From Lachnoclostridium sp. UBA903 (GTDB lineage Bacteria > Bacillota > Clostridia > Lachnospirales > Lachnospiraceae), in the NCBI GenBank assembly GCA_002294045.1, contig DBEP01000083.1, forward strand, positions 1 through 22,943: a stretch of 22,943 bases of DNA, in the 5' to 3' direction. Position numbers and translations under genes: made by a program. Below, in pieces: positions 6,950 through 14,269 of this stretch. The stretch's first letter is position 1; each line of letters starts with the position of its first letter. Under the pieces are notes generated by a model, which worked only from the letters and a program-made list of their open reading frames with translations, ran no database searches and was not told the DNA's origin.

Positions 6950-8050
6950 ATGTATAAGACTCTGATAGTGGACGACAGGGAAATCTTTTTACTGGAATTG
7001 AAAAGAATGCATGTATGGGGAGAGAATTCCGGTTTTGAAATTTCAGGCAAAGCAAACAATGGAAAGCAAGCCCTGGATTTGCTGCACCAGACTTCTTATG
7101 ACCTGGTAATTACCGATATACGCATGCCCATTATAGACGGCCTGCAGCTTCTTCATGAAATTAAAAGTGAAAATCTATGTCCCTGTGTAATATTAATCAG
7201 TGAATACAGCGAGTTCCAATATGCCCGGCAGGGAATCGTATTCGGGGCCTTTGACTATCTGGTAAAGCCTGCCCGGGAAAAAGAATTGATTCCTCTCTTA
7301 AAAAGGGCAAAAAAATACCTGGATTCCATTCCTCCTAATAATCCTGTGCTAATACCTTCCTCCGATACGGAAGAGGAAAACTGGTCCTATCCCGTATCCG
7401 AAGAAAGAATGCTGATTCATTATTTCAATGAGAAAGACCAGGCACTGGTTTCTTTATTTGGTACTACTCTGGATCACGTCTATGAAGCAATGAAAGATAA
7501 TCTGATTAAGGCTGACTTAATCATCAAAAAATTATATCATAACATAATTACCGCAGTATTTCACGAATTCACCTGGCTGTCCAATTTTATCCACATCCGC
7601 TATTTTGAAGAAATCGATTATATCCATGAGGGAAATGCAGATTCCATTAAATCCTTTTATGTCAGGAAAATTACTTACCTGATTCAGTTTATGATTAAGC
7701 TAGACCCTCCGGTTCATGACAACACTCTGAAAGAAATCATCACATATATTTTGGAGCATCCCGAATCCGATTTAAAATTAAAAGTACTGGCAGGCAAATT
7801 CTTCATCAATAATACTTACCTTAGCAATACTTTTTTTACCAAAACCGGAATCCATTTCAATGATTATATTACCATTATTAAAATGTCCCGTGCCGAATAT
7901 CTGTTTAAATATTCGGAGCAAAAGATTTATGAAATAAGTTACCAGCTTGGTTATAAGGATATTAATTATTTTTCAAAACAATTCAAAAAAATATATGGCT
8001 TAAGTCCCACGGAATACCGGAACATTGAAATCAGTGATTACCAGATATAA
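6950..8050 (+). CDS. AraC-family two-component response regulator
   Basis: 366-aa YesN-like regulator. It has an N-terminal REC domain (about 1-120) with Asp8/Asp9, phosphoacceptor Asp56 in ITDIRMP and Lys106 in LVKPARE. A linker region of about 140 aa without a recognised fold follows. The C-terminal AraC-type double helix-turn-helix (about 260-360) ends with the conserved YEISYQLGYKDINYFSKQFKKIYGLSPTEYR signature, given here only to mark its position. AAAGGGG precedes the ATG. It is the last gene of the operon. Targets are unknown; the divergent sulfur operon and the ABC transporter are likely candidates. Most YesN relatives pair with membrane kinases for sugar uptake, so pairing with a soluble kinase and a JAMM peptidase is unusual. 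Confidence 0.92.
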   Translation: MYKTLIVDDREIFLLELKRMHVWGENSGFEISGKANNGKQALDLLHQTSYDLVITDIRMPIIDGLQLLHEIKSENLCPCVILISEYSEFQYARQGIVFGAFDYLVKPAREKELIPLLKRAKKYLDSIPPNNPVLIPSSDTEEENWSYPVSEERMLIHYFNEKDQALVSLFGTTLDHVYEAMKDNLIKADLIIKKLYHNIITAVFHEFTWLSNFIHIRYFEEIDYIHEGNADSIKSFYVRKITYLIQFMIKLDPPVHDNTLKEIITYILEHPESDLKLKVLAGKFFINNTYLSNTFFTKTGIHFNDYITIIKMSRAEYLFKYSEQKIYEISYQLGYKDINYFSKQFKKIYGLSPTEYRNIEISDYQI

Positions 8051-8088
8051 AAATAATAAATGCGCCCTGCATAAAACAAAGCTTCATA

Positions 8089-8712
8089 TTAAATCCCCAA
8101 TTTTTTATTATCCAAAACCCGGCTTGCCAAGGGCAGCAAACTTCCTCCTACCAGATTTCCGAAAGCAATTACCATAATATAAATAAGTGCTTTTCGGTTC
8201 CATGCATCAGCCAGTGAAAAATAAAACAAATCTGCAATACTATGTTCATAACCGGACAGTATAAATACCATAATCGGAAGAATCAGCGCCAAATGCTTTC
8301 CCACACTGTCTTTAATTGTCTGAAAGCCCATAACCGCAATGCACATCATTACTCCGCAGAATATTGCCATTATAAAAGTGCTGTAGATGGAATCCGACAA
8401 TTTTAAATTTACCATCTCAGCCGTGTGTTCCACCAGCTTAACCAGTTTTGTCCCACGGTATAAATAACCCATACCAACGGTTCCTGCCGCATTGCCCAAC
8501 AATACAATCAGCACCGTTAATAAAAACTTGGGGTTTTCATTGGGTATATAGCAAACTTTTCCTGTATACAGGTTCAGTCCGAATGTATATATGGTAAATA
8601 ATCCGATGGAAAACAGGAATGCCCCCGCTATATGATTTTCCACGGTTAAATATATTGTTCCTCCGATGCTGATTGCAATCCCTGCCATTACTGCCTTGAT
8701 AAATGTTTTCAT
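8089..8712 (-). CDS. Formate/nitrite transporter (FNT) family channel, short form
   Basis: 207-aa membrane protein with about six hydrophobic segments and FNT-like sequence: MAGIAISIGGTIYL, GAFLFSIGLF, NLYTGK, an omega-loop-like GNAAGTVG, and SGYEHSIAD carrying the conserved central His. It is shorter than FocA/NirC (about 270-285 aa), mostly at the ends. FNT members pass small monovalent anions (formate, nitrite, hydrosulfide). The HSC hydrosulfide channel of Clostridioides difficile sits beside sulfite reductase genes, so export of HS- or uptake of a related anion is a reasonable inference here. GGAAG precedes the ATG. It converges with the regulator gene, with only 38 bp between them. Confidence 0.78.
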   Translation of the reverse strand: MKTFIKAVMAGIAISIGGTIYLTVENHIAGAFLFSIGLFTIYTFGLNLYTGKVCYIPNENPKFLLTVLIVLLGNAAGTVGMGYLYRGTKLVKLVEHTAEMVNLKLSDSIYSTFIMAIFCGVMMCIAVMGFQTIKDSVGKHLALILPIMVFILSGYEHSIADLFYFSLADAWNRKALIYIMVIAFGNLVGGSLLPLASRVLDNKKLGI

Positions 8713-8776
8713 AAAAACTCTTCCTTTTCCAATATTATGCCTGCAATCTGGATGCCGTTATAAAAAACCACGAACC

Positions 8777-8785
8777 ATTATAACA
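8777..8785 (-). promoter_or_regulatory. Extended -10 promoter for the FNT gene
   Basis: TGTTATAAT on the minus strand, an extended -10 with perfect TATAAT, about 65 nt before the ATG. No good -35 is seen at 17 bp. The rest of 8713-9029 holds the lysC terminator and no gene I can support. Confidence 0.5.
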
Positions 8786-8923
8786 CAGCATAAGAAAAAT
8801 AGATATATTAAATGTCGATAAAAGACCGTAATGATAGAAATTCATCAAAAAAACATGTCTGGTATTCCGGAGTGTGTCTGATATTATAAATAAAGATTCC
8901 AAAAGATTATCAGATTTAATGAG

Positions 8924-8984
8924 ATAAAAGAGGCCGGCAAACAAAAGAAAATAAAACTTAGTATATCTTCAAAAGTTACCGGCC
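8924..8984 (-). terminator. Probable terminator of the hom-lysC operon
   Basis: GGCCGG (8984-8979) pairs with CCGGCC (8937-8932) on the minus strand. It extends inward with a G-U and A-T pairs, has a large AT-rich loop, and is followed by TCTTTTAT. A second weaker hairpin (AAACG-CATT-CGTTT, 9005-9018) followed by TGGTTTTAT lies nearer the lysC stop and may also contribute. Confidence 0.55.
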
Positions 8985-9029
8985 GATCTATTGTTATAAA
9001 ACCAAAACGAATGCGTTTGTTCTGGCTGT

Positions 9030-10238
9030 TTATGCCAAACTGAATTTATCATGAACGGCTTTCATTGCCTTTTCCACATATACTTCATCTATCAGAACCG
9101 TAACCCTGATTTCGGAAGTGGAGATCATCTTAATATTAACACCCACATCATACAAGGCTTCGAACATCTTGGCTGCAACACCGGCATTGGACATCATTCC
9201 GGCTCCGACAATGGATACTTTTGCAACAGATTTCTCAATATCAATTTTCTGACATTTTAAGCTTCCGGATCTATGGCGCTCCAAGATTTCCACTGCTTCC
9301 TCCAGGCTGTCTTCGCATACGGTAAAGCTGATGTCCTTCGTGCCGTCACGTCCGACCGACTGAAGAATAATATCCACGTTTATATTATATCTAGCCAGAT
9401 GATTAAATAATTTAAAAGCCACACCGGGCTGATCCTCTAATCCGATTACTGCGATACGGGCAGTATTTTTATCTGCAGCTACGCCGCTAATAAGCATTTT
9501 TTCCATTTTAACTTCCTCCTTCACAACGGTTCCTTCCGATAAATTTAAGCTGGAACGTACAATTAATTGTACTCCGTATTTTTTAGCCATTTCCACTGAT
9601 CTGTTGTGTAACACTCCTGCGCCTAAAGAGGCAAGCTCCAGCATTTCGTCGTAGGTTATTTCGTCTAATTTTCTGGCACTCGGTACAAGTCTTGGATCAG
9701 CCGTAAATACACCGTCTACATCCGAATATATTTCGCATGCATCCGCATTCAGGGCTGCTGCCAGTGCTACTGCGGTTGTATCGGAACCACCACGGCCAAG
9801 TGTAGTATAATCGTCATATTGGTTAATTCCCTGGAAGCCGGTAATAATTACTACTTTTTTAGCTTCAAGTTCATTTCGGATTCTCTCCGAATCAATCCTT
9901 TTAAGCCTTGCATTACCATATACGTTAGTGGTATGCATTGCTACCTGAAATGCGTTTAAAGATATGGCAGGTACTCCTAATGAGTCCAGGGCCATTGCCA
10001 TTAAGGATACGGAAATCTGTTCCCCCGTCGTTAATAACATATCAATTTCTCTTTTTGATGCATTAGGATTGATATCCCTTGCCTGGGCTAACAGCACATC
10101 AGTCTGTTTTCCCATGGCAGATAATACTACTACTACCTCGTTGCCTTTTTTATAATCATCGATGATTCTTCTGGCAACATTAAATATTCTTTCCTTATCG
10201 GCTACCGATGTTCCACCGAACTTTTTAACAATAAGCAT
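9030..10238 (-). CDS. lysC: Aspartate kinase
   Basis: ATP-dependent aspartokinase, 402 aa, first step of the Asp-family pathway to Lys, Thr and Met. It has KKFGGTSV (5-12), the aspartate/ATP site TTGEQIS (about 70), GFQG and LGRGGSDTTAVALAAAL, and EIYSDVDGVFTADPR. Two C-terminal ACT domains (about 265-400) are the usual site of feedback by Lys/Thr. GGAGG is 6 nt before the ATG. It is the last gene of a run with an ACT regulator, hom and an ApgM-like enzyme. The 139-bp gap before it has two perfect hairpins. I see no lysine riboswitch in that gap, so control is probably from the operon promoter plus allostery. Confidence 0.95.
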   Translation of the reverse strand: MLIVKKFGGTSVADKERIFNVARRIIDDYKKGNEVVVVLSAMGKQTDVLLAQARDINPNASKREIDMLLTTGEQISVSLMAMALDSLGVPAISLNAFQVAMHTTNVYGNARLKRIDSERIRNELEAKKVVIITGFQGINQYDDYTTLGRGGSDTTAVALAAALNADACEIYSDVDGVFTADPRLVPSARKLDEITYDEMLELASLGAGVLHNRSVEMAKKYGVQLIVRSSLNLSEGTVVKEEVKMEKMLISGVAADKNTARIAVIGLEDQPGVAFKLFNHLARYNINVDIILQSVGRDGTKDISFTVCEDSLEEAVEILERHRSGSLKCQKIDIEKSVAKVSIVGAGMMSNAGVAAKMFEALYDVGVNIKMISTSEIRVTVLIDEVYVEKAMKAVHDKFSLA

Positions 10239-10317
10239 ACGCTGCCTCCTATTTTCATTTTTACTTATAACTGCAGATGTATTCCTATGATCAGAAAATT
10301 GCTTGTAACCGTTCAGT

Positions 10318-10368
10318 TATACCGGTTTGTACGAACCGGTATACACAAACATGCAAAAACGCATGTTT
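10318..10368. repeat. Two tandem perfect hairpins in the apgM-lysC gap
   Basis: TATACCGGTT-(6 nt)-AACCGGTATA (10318-10343, 10-bp arms) followed by AAACATGC-(6 nt)-GCATGTTT (10347-10368, 8-bp arms). Neither has a U-tract on the minus strand, so they are not ordinary terminators. They could be mRNA-stability or processing elements, or a dispersed palindromic repeat. Confidence 0.75.
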
Positions 10369-10377
10369 ACGGTCTCA

Positions 10378-11586
10378 TTATAATTCAAACAACTTATTAA
10401 TTATTTCATATCCATTATTTACCGTATTATTACTTGCTTTTGCTTCCGTCTCGTTGTAATTCCAGGAATTATTAAGTTCTTTTGTATTATCATAGAGCAT
10501 AAAGGGAACCGGGTCACTTGTATGGGTACGGCAGCGGATAGGTGTGGGATGGTCCGGCATAATTAGCATACGGTACGGGACTTTACTCAGATCCATCTGC
10601 TCCTTTACCACCTTGATTACTTTTTCATCCAAATACTCTATTGCTTTTATTTTATTCGGGATACTGCCCTGATGACCCATCTCATCAGGTGCTTCTATAT
10701 GAATATAAACAAAATCGTAATTATTTTCAAGCAATTCTTTTATTCCGGCCATGGCTTTTCCAATATAATTAGTATGCAGGGTTCCGTCCGCTCCCTCTAC
10801 ATTTACAACCTTCATTTCAGCCCCCACCGCAATTCCCTTTAATAAGTCAACGGCAGATATCATAGCGCCTTTTTTATGAAATTTTTCTTCAAAGGAAGTT
10901 AAGGACGGCCTGGTTCCGGCTCCCCAGAACCAGATAGAATTAGCTTTGTTCAGGCCTTTTCTGGCTCTTTCCACATTAAGAGGATGATTATTTAAGATAT
11001 CATAACTTTTCCTCATCATGTCATTCAGATATGTATCCTTCGGTAAATATGCTTTGATAACCTTTCCCAGAATATCATGGGGCGGAGTTAATTCTGCAGC
11101 TTTACCCTTGTCCCAGATAGTAAGGTGCCGGTAGCTGGTACCGGTATAAAATTTATAGGTTTCATTTTCCAGTTCTTTTCTTACCGCATCCAATAAAATT
11201 CCGGCATCTTCCGTTGTAATTTCACCGGAGCTGTGATCTATTATTGTTTTCTCGTCATAGAAAAGCCCGTCATCCGATACCGTAACAATATTACATCTTA
11301 ATGCAATATCCGTCGGTTTCATGTCAACACCGATACTTAAGGCTTCCAGAGGTGACCGCCCGGTATAATATTGTCTGGGGTTATAGCCAAGTACGGATAA
11401 ATTGGCGGTATCGCTGCCGGGTGCCATTCCCGCCGGTATGGTATGGCAAAGTCCGATTTCCGACTTTTTCGCCAAATAATCCATGGCGGGTGTTACTGCA
11501 AATTCCAACGGAGTTTTTCCTTCAAGTTCCTTAATGGGTTCATCAGCCATGCCGTCGCCCAGAATAATGATATATTTCATAGCCAT
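10378..11586 (-). CDS. ApgM-type phosphoglycerate mutase-like protein, probable homoserine kinase
   Basis: 402-aa alkaline-phosphatase-superfamily protein of the archaeal-type cofactor-independent phosphoglycerate mutase family. It has metal ligands at GDGMAD (10-15), nucleophile Ser58 in APGSDTANLSVLGYNP, HIEAPDEMGHQG, and MPDHPTP with THTSDPVPF. A subfamily of these enzymes has long been proposed to replace ThrB as homoserine kinase in anaerobes. The position here between hom and lysC, with no thrB in the window, supports that role over glycolysis. The start is 11586 or 11580 (ATG GCT ATG); no clear Shine-Dalgarno precedes either, which is unusual among these genes. Confidence 0.85.
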   Translation of the reverse strand: MAMKYIIILGDGMADEPIKELEGKTPLEFAVTPAMDYLAKKSEIGLCHTIPAGMAPGSDTANLSVLGYNPRQYYTGRSPLEALSIGVDMKPTDIALRCNIVTVSDDGLFYDEKTIIDHSSGEITTEDAGILLDAVRKELENETYKFYTGTSYRHLTIWDKGKAAELTPPHDILGKVIKAYLPKDTYLNDMMRKSYDILNNHPLNVERARKGLNKANSIWFWGAGTRPSLTSFEEKFHKKGAMISAVDLLKGIAVGAEMKVVNVEGADGTLHTNYIGKAMAGIKELLENNYDFVYIHIEAPDEMGHQGSIPNKIKAIEYLDEKVIKVVKEQMDLSKVPYRMLIMPDHPTPIRCRTHTSDPVPFMLYDNTKELNNSWNYNETEAKASNNTVNNGYEIINKLFEL

Positions 11587-11660
11587 ACAATATACTGCAG
11601 AACTGCCTGCATTTCCTTTCTTTTATCCTATTTTCTTTCAGTTTTCTCCCAGAGCATATA

Positions 11661-11730
11661 ACAATTGCTTATAGCGATTGTATATAGCAATTGTATACCG
11701 CAGGACAAACTGCGGTATTCCCAATCGGGA
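11661..11730. repeat. Cluster of palindromes in the hom-apgM gap
   Basis: Three inverted repeats in 70 bp: ACAATTGC/GCAATTGT (11661-11668/11687-11694), ATACCGCAG/CTGCGGTAT (11695-11703/11710-11718, 9 bp, 6-nt loop) and TCCC-AATC-GGGA (11719-11730). GGAGT/ACTCC just beyond could compete with the last. No U-tract follows on the operon strand, so termination is unlikely. Similar elements recur at 18260-18316. Confidence 0.75.
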
Positions 11731-11749
11731 GTATAAAACTCCGGCAATA

Positions 11750-12967
11750 TCAGAACATTACCCGGATCATACTGATAATGCTGCCCATATCGGCAGCTTT
11801 TTCCTGATAAGTCTCTTCACTCATCCGCATTGTAATAAATGCATATTCATTCTCAATACCCGGAGCTTTCACTTCTTCCACCTGGCCGAACAGCAATGCC
11901 GCCTGTTCTTTTATTTTACCGGTATTGCCCGCAACTCGGATAAAAAATTTATGCTGTGCTTTTTTCATATCGGAAAGCTTTAATTTCTTACTGCTCCATA
12001 TGGTCATAATATTGGTGCCGATATGCTTTGCGGCATCCACAACATCTGCTACCACCGCACTGGCAGTGGGTAATTTACCGGCACCGCTTCCGTAAAACAT
12101 AACGTCTCCGATAACATTGCCTCTTACAAATATTCCGTTGAATACACCGTTTACGCTGTATAAAGGATGGCTCGGCTTAATTAACATAGGCGCCACCATG
12201 GCATAGACATGGTCACGTTCCTTTCTGCTGGTGCCCAGTAATTTAATACTGGCTCCCATGGCTTTGGCATATTTAATATCCGTTTCCGTTATTTTTGTGA
12301 TGCCTTCCGTATAAATATCTTCAAAATCCACCTGCATTCCAAAGGCCAGAGAAGATAAAATCGCTATTTTCCTGCAGGCGTCATAACCTTCTATGTCCGC
12401 TTCCGGATTGCGTTCCGCATAACCTTTGGACTGGGCTTCTTTTAATACCGTACTGAAATCGGAGCCTTCGTTGCTCATTTTAGTAAGGATGTAATTGGTA
12501 GTACCATTTAAAATACCGGTAATTTCTTCAATCTCATCGGCAGTTAAGGATTGGTTTAACGGACGGATAATGGGAATGCCGCCGCCCACGCTTGCTTCAA
12601 ACAAAAAGTTAACGTTCTTTTGCTTGGAAAGCTCCAGAAGCTTGGCGCCATACTTTGCCACCAATTCTTTATTGGAGGTGCATACGCTTTTTCCTTTTAA
12701 AATTGCTTCTTTCACAAAGGTATAAGCGGGTTCTACTCCGCCCATTACCTCTACAATGATCCCAACCTCCGGATCATTGACAATTATATTATAATCATGG
12801 ACAATCTTTTCCTGAACCGGATCTCCCGGAAAATCCCTTAAATCTAAAATATATTTTACGTTAATTTCATGGCCGCAGCGTTTGCTTATACTGTCACCAT
12901 TTACGTTAAGCACTTCAACAACACCGGATCCTACCGTGCCGTAACCTAATACTGCTATATTAATCAT
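11750..12967 (-). CDS. hom: Homoserine dehydrogenase
   Basis: NAD(P)-dependent reduction of aspartate semialdehyde to homoserine, 405 aa. It has the Rossmann motif VLGYGTVGSGV (5-15), VEVMGG, TSNKELVA, the ASVGGGIPIIRPL substrate region, GILNGTTNYIL, and GYAERNPEADIEGYDACRK with the catalytic Lys. The MFYGSGAGKLPTASAVVAD segment follows, then a C-terminal ACT-like tail (about 340-405). Start 12967 has AAAGGAG 5-6 nt upstream; the ATG at 13015 would add 16 non-conserved residues. It follows the ACT/HTH protein by 78 nt, and together with the ApgM-like kinase and lysC it feeds threonine and methionine synthesis. The ACT tail suggests end-product inhibition. Confidence 0.95.
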   Translation of the reverse strand: MINIAVLGYGTVGSGVVEVLNVNGDSISKRCGHEINVKYILDLRDFPGDPVQEKIVHDYNIIVNDPEVGIIVEVMGGVEPAYTFVKEAILKGKSVCTSNKELVAKYGAKLLELSKQKNVNFLFEASVGGGIPIIRPLNQSLTADEIEEITGILNGTTNYILTKMSNEGSDFSTVLKEAQSKGYAERNPEADIEGYDACRKIAILSSLAFGMQVDFEDIYTEGITKITETDIKYAKAMGASIKLLGTSRKERDHVYAMVAPMLIKPSHPLYSVNGVFNGIFVRGNVIGDVMFYGSGAGKLPTASAVVADVVDAAKHIGTNIMTIWSSKKLKLSDMKKAQHKFFIRVAGNTGKIKEQAALLFGQVEEVKAPGIENEYAFITMRMSEETYQEKAADMGSIISMIRVMF

Positions 12968-13045
12968 AAAAGCTCCTTTCTGCATATTTATTAATTCTAT
13001 TTTAACCGATGACAAACAACCCTGGCTCTTTATACTTTAGCCGGC

Positions 13046-13486
13046 TTATTCCCTTGCTAAAATTTTTAAATAATGAATCCCTTCTAAAGCTTCTATTTCA
13101 TCAAATATCACGGCAGTATCACTTATGTGTCCCGGAATCTCAATGCTGACGGTTAAGGAAGCTATACCATTAACCGGTATACTTTGATGTATGGTTAGAA
13201 TATTGGCCTCATTTTTAGCAACACAATTTAATACGCAGGATAATAATCCAGGCTTATCATCAACCTGAAGCATAAATGTAATGGTTTTGCCCCGCGCGTT
13301 CTCATGAAACGGAAAAATGTCATCTTTATACTTATAGAAAGAACTTCTGCTGATTCCAACCTTATCAGCAGCATCCTGTACCGTAAAAACTTTCTCTGAA
13401 TCCAGCAGTCTTTTTGCTTCCACTACCTTAAGCAGGACTTCCGGAACCGCCTTTTTCTTTACTATGAAATATTTACTTTCATCCAT
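13046..13486 (-). CDS. ACT-domain HTH regulator (PheB/UPF0735-like)
   Basis: 146-aa protein. An N-terminal helix-turn-helix-like region (about 30-65, FTVQDAADKVGISRSSFYKYKD) is followed by a C-terminal ACT domain (about 75-146) beginning TFMLQVDDKPGLLSCVL. Members of this family (annotated PheB in Bacillus) usually sit beside hom or phe genes and are thought to sense an amino acid. It is first in the hom operon, so an amino-acid-responsive regulator of hom is the natural guess, though chorismate-mutase-like annotations also exist. Start 13486 has AGGAGGG 5 nt upstream; the frame stays open to 13636 but that extension is Cys/aromatic-rich and overlaps the promoter. Confidence 0.85.
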   Translation of the reverse strand: MDESKYFIVKKKAVPEVLLKVVEAKRLLDSEKVFTVQDAADKVGISRSSFYKYKDDIFPFHENARGKTITFMLQVDDKPGLLSCVLNCVAKNEANILTIHQSIPVNGIASLTVSIEIPGHISDTAVIFDEIEALEGIHYLKILARE

Positions 13487-13520
13487 ATTAGCCCTCCTAT
13501 GCATTATTTTAGGATATGAA

Positions 13521-13543
13521 AACTCCCTTGAACGATGGGAGTT
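13521..13543 (-). promoter_or_regulatory. Leader hairpin before the ACT-regulator gene
   Basis: AACTCCC-(9 nt)-GGGAGTT, a perfect 7-bp inverted repeat followed on the minus strand by TTC, about 25 nt upstream of the ribosome-binding site. It could be an operator or an RNA hairpin; the U-tract is too short for a confident terminator. Confidence 0.4.
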
Positions 13544-13607
13544 ATTTGTAAATTGTAAGGTTATAATATGTATGTACAGGAAAAACACATGTCTTTCACA
13601 GAAAGAT

Positions 13608-13636
13608 ATATTAACACACTTTACACGTAAATGCAA
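13608..13636 (-). promoter_or_regulatory. Candidate promoter for the ACT-hom-apgM-lysC operon
   Basis: TTGCAT (13636-13631), 17-bp spacer, TAATAT (13613-13608) on the minus strand. It is an imperfect match in a suitable place: after the cheW terminator and about 120 nt before the ATG. Confidence 0.5.
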
Positions 13637-13674
13637 TACTTTTTGAATAAAATTTCAATTTATAGACAATATAT

Positions 13675-13718
13675 GCAAAAAGAGATTGCCTCATAATCAT
13701 ATTTTAAGACAATCTCTT
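13675..13718 (-). terminator. Terminator of the secA-prfB-cheW unit
   Basis: On the minus strand AAGAGATTG (13718-13710) pairs with CAATCTCTT (13688-13680). The stem continues as TCTT/GAGG with wobbles to about 13 bp and is followed by a TTTTTG tract. It lies 15 nt beyond the cheW stop. Confidence 0.8.
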
Positions 13719-13732
13719 CAAACTGACAAAAC

Positions 13733-14218
13733 TTATTGATTTTCTATGAGGCTTTGAATACTTTCCTGTTCACTTACTGACAATATTCCGTCTTGATTTA
13801 ACAGGAGTATCAATCTGCCGTTTATGGTTGCTACACACTGAATATAGGATGTTTGAACGCTTTTTACTATGTCTGGTGTCTCACTGATATTTTCTGCAGG
13901 TATTTCCAGTATCTCTTTTACAGAATCAACTTCATAAGCCAGAAAAATACCGTTTGACCTTGTGATAATTAGTTTCGTATCCTCGTCCGGTTCTCTCTCC
14001 GCCAATCCAAATTTTCTGCGAAGAGAATACACCGGAATAACATCCCCTCTAAGATTGATAATTCCTCGGATGTATGCCGGAGCATTGGGAATCGGAATCA
14101 AATCGGTATATTTTTCGATAGCATTTACCATCATGATTTCCAATCCGAATTCTTCTTCATCCAAAGTAAATATTACCCGCTTTGTCTGATTTGTCTGTAC
14201 GCGTATTTTTGTCTCCAT
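13733..14218 (-). CDS. CheW-like chemotaxis coupling protein
   Basis: 161-aa single CheW domain. It has VIFTLDEEEFGLEI, the conserved NAPAYIRGIINLRGDVIPVYSLRRKFGL core (about 45-75) and IQCVATINGRLILLLN near the end. CheW links chemoreceptors to the kinase CheA at the inner membrane. Start 14218 has GAGG about 8 nt upstream; the longer ATG at 14239 has none. It follows prfB by 51 nt and appears co-transcribed with secA and prfB, away from any other chemotaxis gene in the window, so it may be an orphan CheW or belong to a scattered set. Confidence 0.88.
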   Translation of the reverse strand: METKIRVQTNQTKRVIFTLDEEEFGLEIMMVNAIEKYTDLIPIPNAPAYIRGIINLRGDVIPVYSLRRKFGLAEREPDEDTKLIITRSNGIFLAYEVDSVKEILEIPAENISETPDIVKSVQTSYIQCVATINGRLILLLNQDGILSVSEQESIQSLIENQ

Positions 14219-14269
14219 CTTTCGTACCTCTTCTTTCATCCATCAGTGTTTCAGCCTAAGTGAAAACTC

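Noticed and set aside
8735..8944. 69-aa minus-strand ORF upstream of the FNT gene
   Set aside because: No ribosome site and it covers the lysC terminator and the FNT promoter; composition is that of AT-rich non-coding DNA.
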